Source: Microbacterium proteolyticum
Lineage (GTDB): Bacteria; Actinomycetota; Actinomycetes; Actinomycetales; Microbacteriaceae
Direction of reading: 5' to 3'
NCBI RefSeq assembly: GCF_030818075.1
Contig: NZ_JAUSZZ010000001.1
Coordinates: forward strand, 1,178,001-1,242,000
Length of the DNA: 64,000 nucleotides
The notes beneath the pieces were generated by a model that saw only the letters and a program-made list of their open reading frames with translations, made no database searches and was not told the DNA's origin. Below are positions 25,142 to 31,973 of the stretch, piece after piece (the first letter of the stretch is position 1; every line of letters begins with the position of its first letter). The translations under genes were made by a program, and so were the position numbers.

Positions 25142-25200
25142 GTGAGGGGTCGATTTTTGTCGCCCAGACGGGCCGTAAGCGACAGTTCCTGACCCCTCAC
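25142..25200. repeat. two-stem intergenic hairpin element
   Basis: Between hemB and hemL. Outer arms GTGAGGGGTC (25142-25151) and GACCCCTCAC (25191-25200) are a perfect 10-bp inverted repeat; inner arms TGTCGC (25158-25163) and GCGACA (25179-25184) make a second stem. It is preceded by a GC-only palindromic stretch (25060-25135). It could act as an attenuator or processing site inside the heme operon, or be a small dispersed element. Confidence 0.65.
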
Positions 25201-25227
25201 GCGGGGGCACCCGGAAGAATGGATGCC

Positions 25228-26568
25228 ATGACCGACCTCAACGACCAGTGGTTCGCCCGCGCCAAAGACGTCATCCCGGGCGGGGTGAACTCGCCCGTGC
25301 GGGCCTACGGCTCGGTCGGCGGCACGCCGCGATTCGTGCAGTCGGCCTCGGGGCCGCGGATCACGGATGCCGCAGGTCGCGAGTACGTCGACCTCGTCGC
25401 CTCGTGGGGTCCCGCGCTCCTCGGCCACGCGCACCCCGAGGTGGTCGGCGCGGTGCAGGCCGCGGCATCCCGGGGTCTGTCGTTCGGTGCTCCCACGGGG
25501 GCCGAGGTGGAGCTGGCGGACCTCATCGCCCAGCGCGTGCAGGTCGGCGACCTGAAGCCCATCGAGAAGGTACGGCTGGTGTCCACCGGCACCGAGGCGA
25601 CGATGACGGCGATCCGCCTCGCGCGTGGCGTGACGGGCCGCGATCTGCTCATCAAGTTCGCCGGCCACTACCACGGCCACTCCGACGGGCTGCTGGCCGC
25701 CGCCGGGTCGGGAGTCGCGACCCTGGCGCTGCCCGGCTCGGCCGGCGTTCCTGCGCCGATCGCCGCGCAGACACTCGTGCTGCCCTACAACGACCTCGAC
25801 GCGGTGCGCGAGGCGTTCGAGGTGCACGGACAGAACATCGCCGCGATCATCGTCGAGGCGGCATCCGCCAACATGGGCGTCGTGCCGCCGCTGCCCGGCT
25901 TCAACGCGGCCCTCGCCGACATCGCCCACGAACACGGCGCGCTGCTCATCATGGACGAGGTGCTCACCGGCTTCCGCGTGCACCCGGCCGGCTTCTGGGG
26001 CCTGCAGGCCTCGCAGGGCGAGACGTACCTGCCCGATATCCTCACCTTCGGCAAGGTCGTCGGCGGAGGGATGCCGCTGGCCGCCCTCGCGGGTCGCGCC
26101 GAGGTCATGGATCATCTGGCCCCCCTCGGCCCGGTCTATCAGGCCGGCACACTGTCGGGAAACCCGCTGTCGGTCGCCGCGGGCTTGGCGACGCTTCGCC
26201 TCGCGACGCCCGAGGTGTACGCATCCGTCGATACCGCGGCCGCGCGGGTCGCCGACGCGCTCGGTGCCGCGCTGACGGCGGAGGGCGTGGTGCACGTGGT
26301 GCCGCGCGCGGGGTCGCTGTTCGGCGTCGCGTTCCTGCCCGAGGTGCCGTTGGACTACGCCACCGCGCTCACGCAGCAGTCGTACCGCTACGCCGCGTTC
26401 TTCCACTCGATGCTGGATGCCGGCGTCTCGCTGCCCCCGAGCGTGTTCGAGGCGTGGTTCCTCACCGCCGCGCACGACGAGACGGCGCTCGCTCAGGTGC
26501 TCGACGCGCTGCCGGCGGCGGCGAAGGCCGCGGCGGAGGCATTGGACCCGACGCTGCTGGCACAGTAG
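25228..26568 (+). CDS. hemL: glutamate-1-semialdehyde 2,1-aminomutase
   Basis: 446 residues, start [20 protein letters not shown] at ATG 25228; an ATG nine bases upstream is less well placed. PLP-dependent enzyme that converts glutamate-1-semialdehyde to 5-aminolevulinate. Signatures: [65 protein letters not shown] and the PLP Lys in [15 protein letters not shown]. Full length, no anomalies. It is 180 bp downstream of hemB, separated by the hairpin element. Confidence 0.94.
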   Translation: MTDLNDQWFARAKDVIPGGVNSPVRAYGSVGGTPRFVQSASGPRITDAAGREYVDLVASWGPALLGHAHPEVVGAVQAAASRGLSFGAPTGAEVELADLIAQRVQVGDLKPIEKVRLVSTGTEATMTAIRLARGVTGRDLLIKFAGHYHGHSDGLLAAAGSGVATLALPGSAGVPAPIAAQTLVLPYNDLDAVREAFEVHGQNIAAIIVEAASANMGVVPPLPGFNAALADIAHEHGALLIMDEVLTGFRVHPAGFWGLQASQGETYLPDILTFGKVVGGGMPLAALAGRAEVMDHLAPLGPVYQAGTLSGNPLSVAAGLATLRLATPEVYASVDTAAARVADALGAALTAEGVVHVVPRAGSLFGVAFLPEVPLDYATALTQQSYRYAAFFHSMLDAGVSLPPSVFEAWFLTAAHDETALAQVLDALPAAAKAAAEALDPTLLAQ

Positions 26569-26600
26569 GGGGCGCGCCGGCGCTCGCGTGCGCGGGCCGG

Positions 26601-26956
26601 GGGCCGGTGGCGTACGTAACTCCTGTGGATGTGCGGGGAGGTCAGCCGCTACTCGCGAAGTTCCGGAGTCGGGGTCGGGGGTTGCGCCCGGATTTCCGGA
26701 GTTGTGCACGGCGTCGGCCAGCCGCCGCGTGCAACGGCCGGCCGCCGCCTGCATCGGCCGGCCGCCGCCTGCGTCGGAGGCGCACAGGCGCCGGTCGAGC
26801 GCAGCGGAGTGGACGCTGGTGGTCGGACGGGTCGGGGGCCTGTGGCGTGCGCAACTCCTGCAGATGTGCGGGGAGGTCAGCCCGTGCTCGCGGAGTTCCA
26901 GAGTCGGGGTCGGGGGTTGTGCCCGGATTTCCGGAGTTGTGCACGGCGTCGGCCGG
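26601..26956. repeat. two ~120-bp direct repeats with GC-rich spacer
   Basis: The gap between hemL and fbiA (26569-27016, 448 bp) has no convincing gene. It holds two closely similar units, about 26601-26720 and 26836-26956, sharing ACTCCTGYRGATGTGCGGGG, AGTCGGGGTCGGGGGTTG and GGATTTCCGGAGTTGTGCAC. Between them is a run of GGCCGGCCGCCGCCTGC pieces. The GATGTGCGG core also appears in the array at 28.0-28.4 kb. Confidence 0.75.
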
Positions 26957-27016
26957 CCGCCGCCTCCGTCCGAGCCGCATTCTCTGGGTCCGGTCCGGCG
27001 GTGGAAGACTTGAGGG

Positions 27017-27982
27017 ATGGAACCCTCCGCCCCTCGTGTCGTCGTTCTCGCCGGTGGAGTCGGGGGGTCGAAGTTCACGCTCGGCGTGCGCGCCGCCCTG
27101 AGCGGCCTCGGCGCGCCCGAAGCGACAGTGGTCGTCAATACCGGTGACGACCTGTGGCTCTCAGGCGTGCGGTTGCAGCCCGACGTCGACTCGATCACCT
27201 ACGCCCTCGCCGGCGTCAACGACACCGTGCGCGGCTGGGGCCGCGCGGGCGACACCGAGCGCGTCAACGTGGAGCTGCAGGCGTGGGGCGCGGGCTGGCC
27301 CTGGTTCACGCTGGGCGATCTCGACCTCGGCACCCACCTCGCCCGCACCGGCTGGTTGAGGGAGGGTCTCACCCCGACCCAGGTGCTCGCACGCATGGCG
27401 GAGCGGTGGCCGCTCGGCATCCGGCTCCTGCCCATGACCGACAGCGAGGTCGACACGCACGTGCTGCTCGAGGACGGGCGACGCCTGCACTTCCAGGAGT
27501 GGTGGACGCGGCACCGCGCCCAGCTCGCGCCGCGGGCGTTCGAGAATCCCGGCATCGCGGATGCCGTGCCCGCCCCCGGAGTGACGGAGGCCATCGCGCA
27601 GGCCGATGTCGTGCTGCTGGCCCCGTCGAACCCCGTCGTCTCGATCGGGCCGATTCTCGCGGTGCCGGGCGTGCGCGAGGCACTTCGACAGACCCCGGCC
27701 CGAGTGGTCGGCGTCTCGCCGATCATCGGCGGACGGGTCGTGCGCGGCATGGCCGATGTGTGCCTGGCGGCGATCGGCGTGGAGACCTCGGCCGCCGCGG
27801 TCGCGCGACACTACGGCGCGCGGTCCTCGGGTGGGGTGCTCGATGCGTGGCTGCTCGCCGAGGAAGACGCGGATGCCGCCAGTGCGGTCGAGGCGGAGGG
27901 TATCCGCGCGGTCGTCGCGCCGCTGTGGATGCGCGGCGAGGAGACGTCGGCCGCGATCGCGGAGGCGGCGCTGGGCGCCTGA
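27017..27982 (+). CDS. fbiA: 2-phospho-L-lactate transferase (CofD/FbiA)
   Basis: 321 residues, start MEPSAPRVVVLAGGVGGSKF. Transfers the phosphoenolpyruvyl or phospholactyl moiety of the activated GDP intermediate to FO, giving (dehydro)F420-0. Signatures: VVVLAGGVGGSKFTLGVR at the N-terminus, VVVNTGDDLWLSGVRLQPDV with DSITYALAGV, GLTPTQVLARMAERWPLGI, LLPMTDSEVDTHV and LLAPSNPVVSIGPILAVPGV. Monocistronic by position and convergent with fbiD across a repeat array. The gamma-glutamyl ligase FbiB is not in the window. Confidence 0.92.
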   Translation: MEPSAPRVVVLAGGVGGSKFTLGVRAALSGLGAPEATVVVNTGDDLWLSGVRLQPDVDSITYALAGVNDTVRGWGRAGDTERVNVELQAWGAGWPWFTLGDLDLGTHLARTGWLREGLTPTQVLARMAERWPLGIRLLPMTDSEVDTHVLLEDGRRLHFQEWWTRHRAQLAPRAFENPGIADAVPAPGVTEAIAQADVVLLAPSNPVVSIGPILAVPGVREALRQTPARVVGVSPIIGGRVVRGMADVCLAAIGVETSAAAVARHYGARSSGGVLDAWLLAEEDADAASAVEAEGIRAVVAPLWMRGEETSAAIAEAALGA

Positions 27983-28018
27983 CCCGATCGCCGCGCACGT
28001 GGCGCGTGCTCGGGGTCC

Positions 28019-28440
28019 GGCGCGCCGGGTCGGGTGCGCGGCGCGCGGGTTTTTCGCGGATCGTCGTGTTGGTCGCAGATGTGCGGCGGATGGCTGCGTG
28101 GATCGTGCGTTTCTGCGGGGGTGACGCAAGGTCGGCGCGGCGCGGGTTGACGGCGGCGCGGCGTGCGGCGCGTGCGCGGGCGCGGCGCGCCGGGTCGGGG
28201 AACGGCGTGCGGGTTCCTCGCACTTCGTCGTGTTGGTCGCAGATGTGCGGCGGATGGCTGCGTGGATCGTGCGTTTCTGCGGGGGTGACGCAAGGTCGGC
28301 GGGGCGCGGGTTGACGGCGGCGCGGCGTGCGGCGCGTGCGCGGGCGCGGCGCGCCGGGTCGGGTGCGCGGGTTTCTCGCGGATCGTCGTGTTGGTCGCAG
28401 ATGCGTGGTGGATGTCTGCGTGGATCGTGCGCTCGTGCGC
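28019..28440. repeat. array of three ~160-bp direct repeats
   Basis: The 483-bp gap between the convergent fbiA and fbiD genes has no gene. Three units begin with CGGCGCGCCGGGTCGGG near 28019, 28183 and 28348, each followed by a TCGTCGTGTTGGTCGCAGAT phrase at 28061, 28225 and 28383 and then GGATGGCTGCGTGGATCGTG. The last unit is truncated and diverged. The spacing of 158-164 bp and the near-identity of the first two units indicate recent tandem duplication. Confidence 0.78.
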
Positions 28441-28465
28441 GGAACGCGCGGTCGAGAGGACCGGC

Positions 28466-29101
28466 TCAGGCCGCCGCGGCCCCCAGCACCGCCGCGGTCC
28501 GTGGACCGACGCCGAGCGACACGGCCTGGGCCAGCTGCTCCGCGGTGTCGACGTCGCGGCGCAGTGTCGAGTCGCGTTCGACGGCGAGGTCGGTGCATCC
28601 CAGCAGGCGGTGGCGGGACGCCGAGTCGACGCCGAAGGCCGACACCCACACCGCTCCGGCGCGGGCGGTGACGAGGGTGGAGCCGGTGGCCTCGGCATCC
28701 GGAACCAGACCCCGCTCGACGGATGCCGCGAGCTCCAGGGCGTGGTCGAGATCGGCCGGGCGCAGGGCGGGCAGGTCGCCGAGGAGGGCGGCGCGGGCGA
28801 CGCCCTGGCCGGCGGCGGCGGCGCCGAGCGCGATGGCGGCGTCGAGTCCGCGGGTGTCGCCCTCGGGAACGATCTCGACGGTGCGAGCGCGGCGGAGTTC
28901 GGCGCGGACGCCGGGGTCGTCGGTCACGACGACGACGCGGGCGACGCGCGTCGCGGCGACGGCCGCGGCGATCGTGTCGAGGGCGATGGCGCGGGCGAGC
29001 GCCTCGCGGTCTGTGCCGACGTCGGTCAGGCGCGACTTACCCACCGCGGCGGGTTTGACCGGCACGATGATGGTCCATCCGGGGGCGCTGGGGGTGCTCA
29101 T
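28466..29101 (-). CDS. fbiD: 2-phospho-L-lactate guanylyltransferase (CofC/FbiD)
   Basis: 211 residues, start MSTPSAPGWTIIVPVKPAAV at ATG 29101. Activates 2-phospholactate or phosphoenolpyruvate with GTP for the FbiA reaction. Signatures: WTIIVPVKPAAVGKSRL, RVVVVTDDPGVRAEL, a GLDAAIALGA helix, AALLGDLPALRPADLDHAL with the metal-binding Asp, and an FGVDSASRH segment near the end. Full length for the family. Convergent with fbiA; the 374 bp upstream separate it from the fgd operon. Confidence 0.88.
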   Translation of the reverse strand: MSTPSAPGWTIIVPVKPAAVGKSRLTDVGTDREALARAIALDTIAAAVAATRVARVVVVTDDPGVRAELRRARTVEIVPEGDTRGLDAAIALGAAAAGQGVARAALLGDLPALRPADLDHALELAASVERGLVPDAEATGSTLVTARAGAVWVSAFGVDSASRHRLLGCTDLAVERDSTLRRDVDTAEQLAQAVSLGVGPRTAAVLGAAAA

Positions 29102-29475
29102 CGGATCCATTGTGTGTCGCACTCGACGGATTTGCGGATGGGGGTAGCGGTGCGGCGGCGAAAGGTGCTGCGTGGCGCGCGAGATGACGGTCGTTTCGCG
29201 AGATGACCCGCGATGCGGCGGGAACGCAGGTCATCTCGGTGATCGGGTGTGATCTCGGCGGCACCCGGCGCGCCGGGGCGGGGACGCCGGAGCGCGGACG
29301 GCGGCGAGCGGGGGGCGCGCGCCGCGCGGGCGCCGCGCCAGCGCCGCCGGCCGCCGCGCCAGCGCCGCCGCCCGCGCCGCGCCAGCGCCGCCCGCCGCGC
29401 CAGCGCCGCCGCCCGCGCCGCGCCAGCGCCGCCCGCCCCCGCGACGCGCCCGCGCCGCCGCCCCCGCGCCGCGCC
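29102..29475. other. intergenic region with hairpin and GC-only low-complexity tract
   Basis: No gene seen. An inverted repeat CGAGATGACC (29199-29208) / GGTCATCTCG (29229-29238) can form a 10-bp stem, and a further copy of GCGAGATGAC lies at 29179-29188; these are close to the fbiD start and may be regulatory or a dispersed repeat. From about 29325 to 29470 the sequence is a run of GCGCCGCGCCAGCGCCGCC-type pieces with almost no A or T. Confidence 0.6.
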
Positions 29476-30486
29476 TCAGGCGAAGCGCTTGCGCAAGCGC
29501 GGCAGGATCTCGTCGCCGTAGGTGCGCAGGAACTGCTCCTGGTCGTGTCCTGGGTCGTGGAACACGAGGTGGCGGAAGCCGAGATCGACGTACTTCGCGA
29601 TGCGCTCGACGTGCTCGTCGGGGTCGGTCGAGACGATGAACCGGGATGCCGCGCGCTCGATCGGCAGCTCGTTCGCGAGTCGTTGCATCTCGAGGGGGTC
29701 GTGCACGCTCATCTTCTCTTCGGCGGTGAGGGCGAGCGGCGCCCAGAACCGCGTCTTCTCCAGCGCGGTGTCGTGGTCGGGGTGGTACGAGACCTTGACC
29801 TCCATGAGCGTGTCGACGTCGTCGCGGGTGCGACCGGCCTTCGACAGGCCGTCGTCGAGGGCGGGGAGGAGCTTGTCGGTGTAGAGCTCCGGGTCCTTGC
29901 CGCTCGTGGTGATGTAGCCCTCGGCGATGCGTCCGGCGAGGCGCGTGGCCGCGGGGCCGGAGGCGCCGATGTAGATCGGCACCTTCTGCTCGGGGCGGTC
30001 GTAGATGGTGGCATCCTTCACCGAGTAGTACGTGCCCTCGTAGGTGACCCGCTCGCCGGCCCACAGCTCGTTGATGATCGTGATCGCCTCTTTCAGGCGC
30101 TGGAACCGCTCGGGGGGCTCGGGCCACTCCAGGCCCAGGGTCACCTCGTTGAGGGCCTCGCCCGTGCCGACGCCCAGCACCACACGGCCGGGGTACATCA
30201 CGCCGAGCGTCGCGAACACCTGGGCGATGACGCCGGGGTGGTAGCGGAAGGTGGGGGTGAGCACGCTCGTGCCGATGATCACGCTCTCGGTGCGCGCGCC
30301 GAGGGCGCCGAGCCACGGAAGGGCGTTGGGGGAGTGGCCGCCGTCGTGCATCCACGGCTGGAGGTGGTCGGAGAGGAAGACGGAGTCGAACCCGACCTCC
30401 TCGGCGAGCACGCCGAAGTCGAGCAGCTCGTTGGGGCCGAACTGCTCGCTCGACGCCTTGTATCCGAAACGCAGGGGAACGGTCAT
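29476..30486 (-). CDS. fgd: F420-dependent glucose-6-phosphate dehydrogenase
   Basis: 336 residues, the exact family length, start MTVPLRFGYKASSEQFGPNE at ATG 30486 overlapping the stop of the monooxygenase gene. Oxidises glucose-6-phosphate to 6-phosphogluconolactone and reduces F420, the main source of F420H2 in mycobacteria. It follows the mycobacterial enzyme closely: LGYKASxEQF, SDHLQPWMHDGGHSPNALPW with the substrate-site His and Trp, LGVGTGEALNEVTLG, TSGKDPELYTDKLLPA, RFWAPLALTAEEKMSVHDP and FHDPGHDQEQFLRTY. Together with fbiA, fbiD and fbiC it indicates active F420 metabolism. Confidence 0.9.
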   Translation of the reverse strand: MTVPLRFGYKASSEQFGPNELLDFGVLAEEVGFDSVFLSDHLQPWMHDGGHSPNALPWLGALGARTESVIIGTSVLTPTFRYHPGVIAQVFATLGVMYPGRVVLGVGTGEALNEVTLGLEWPEPPERFQRLKEAITIINELWAGERVTYEGTYYSVKDATIYDRPEQKVPIYIGASGPAATRLAGRIAEGYITTSGKDPELYTDKLLPALDDGLSKAGRTRDDVDTLMEVKVSYHPDHDTALEKTRFWAPLALTAEEKMSVHDPLEMQRLANELPIERAASRFIVSTDPDEHVERIAKYVDLGFRHLVFHDPGHDQEQFLRTYGDEILPRLRKRFA

Positions 30487-31973
30487 CTTTCTCCTCCAAC
30501 TTCGCATCCGCGCACGGGGGTGTGCGCGGGCTCGAACTCCGAACCGTCGGTGCCCACGAGGCGCTCGTGGAACGCCCGGACGGTTCCCGGCCACAGCAGG
30601 GTCAGACGCCCCGAACGGTCGTCGACGTACCAGTTGCGGCATCCGCCGGTCAGCCAGGGGGTGGATGCCGCGGCGGCGGCGATCTCGTCGGTGTAGGCCC
30701 GTTCGGCCTCGGCGCGGACGCGGAGCACCGAATCGGGACGGCGGTCGCGTTCGGCGAGGGCACCGACGACGTACGCCGCCTGCTCTTCGGCCATCAGGAC
30801 GGCCGAGTTGTGGCCGAGGCTGGCGTTCGGGCCGTTGAGGACGAACAGGTTCGGGAAGCCCGCGACGACCGTGGAGCCGAACGACGTCATGCCCTCGGAC
30901 CAGTGCGCGGCGAGCGTCCCGTCCTCGCCGCGCACGAGGTCGGCATAGGGCTGCTGCGTCGAGGCGAAGCCGGTCGCCAGCACGAGCACGTCGGCGGCGT
31001 ACCGCGCGCCGCTCGCCGCGGTGAGCGTGGAGCCGTCGACGGCGGACAGCGCCGTCGGCTCGAGGGCCACGGCATCCGATCCCACTGCGGGGTAGAACGC
31101 GTCGGAGAGCAGCACGCGCTTGCACCCGAAGGCGTAGTCGGGGGTGAGGGCCGCGCGTAGCGCGGGGTCGGCGACCTGTGCGTGCAGGTGGGCGAGGGCC
31201 ACGGCGCGGGCGGCGTCGGATGCCGTGGGGTCGCCCGAGCGCGAGGCGAAGCGCAACTCGCCCTCGGCGTAGAGATCGGCGCGTAGGCGGGCGAGGGCGC
31301 CGGGGTGCGCGGCGAGGTGGTCGCGGGCGGCCGGGTCGATGTCTCCGCCGCCGCGTGGGACGATCCACGCGGGAGTGCGCTGGAACAGCGTCACGTGTCC
31401 CGCGCGCGGGGCGAGTTCGGGCACGAGCTGCACCGCGCTCGCTCCGGTGCCCACGACGGCGACGCGCTTCCCCGTCAGGTCGACATCGTGATCCCAGCGC
31501 GCGGTGTGGAAGATGGGGCCGTCGAACGACTCCAGGCCCGGGATGCCGGGAACGTGCGGCTCGGTGAGGCGTCCGCACGCCAGCACCAGCGAGCGGGCGG
31601 CGAGGGGCTCGGCGTCCGTGTCGATCCGCCAGATTGCGCCGGTGGCATCCCATTCCGCCCCCAGGAGGGGAGTGCGGAGCCGCAGGCGATCGCCGAGCCC
31701 TTCGCGCGCGGCGACGTCTCGGAGGTAGGCCTGGATCTCGCGGCCCGAGGCGAACGTGCGAGACCAGTGCGGATTGGGGTGCGCGGCGAGGCTGTAGAGG
31801 TGGGCGGGCACATCGCACGCGACGCCGGGGTAGGTGTTGTCGCGCCAGGTTCCGCCCACGTCGTCGGCACGTTCGAGCACGACGATGTCGTCGCGGCCCG
31901 CGCGGCGGAGAGCCCCGGCCATGGCGAGACCGGCGAAACCGGCACCGACGATGACGACGTCGATGACCCTCAC
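30483..31973 (-). CDS. Baeyer-Villiger-type flavin monooxygenase
   Basis: 496 residues, start MRVIDVVIVGAGFAGLAMAG. FAD fold GAGFAGLAMAGALRRAG, then DDVGGTWRDNTYPGVACDVP and a second NADPH fold KRVAVVGTGASAVQLVPELA. Between the folds is FDGPIFHTARW, which fits the FxGxxxHxxxW fingerprint of Baeyer-Villiger monooxygenases except that Asp follows in place of Pro/Asp variants. It inserts oxygen into ketones or oxidises heteroatoms; the substrate is unknown. It overlaps fbiC upstream and fgd downstream by 4 bp each, so it is made with the F420 enzymes; whether it uses or supports F420 chemistry is an open question. Confidence 0.85.
   Translation of the reverse strand: MRVIDVVIVGAGFAGLAMAGALRRAGRDDIVVLERADDVGGTWRDNTYPGVACDVPAHLYSLAAHPNPHWSRTFASGREIQAYLRDVAAREGLGDRLRLRTPLLGAEWDATGAIWRIDTDAEPLAARSLVLACGRLTEPHVPGIPGLESFDGPIFHTARWDHDVDLTGKRVAVVGTGASAVQLVPELAPRAGHVTLFQRTPAWIVPRGGGDIDPAARDHLAAHPGALARLRADLYAEGELRFASRSGDPTASDAARAVALAHLHAQVADPALRAALTPDYAFGCKRVLLSDAFYPAVGSDAVALEPTALSAVDGSTLTAASGARYAADVLVLATGFASTQQPYADLVRGEDGTLAAHWSEGMTSFGSTVVAGFPNLFVLNGPNASLGHNSAVLMAEEQAAYVVGALAERDRRPDSVLRVRAEAERAYTDEIAAAAASTPWLTGGCRNWYVDDRSGRLTLLWPGTVRAFHERLVGTDGSEFEPAHTPVRGCEVGGER

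Noticed and set aside
28019..28440. Small repetitive protein encoded by the array
   Set aside because: Frames are open on both strands, Arg-rich and shift between units, with no ribosome-binding site; the repeats are better read as non-coding.
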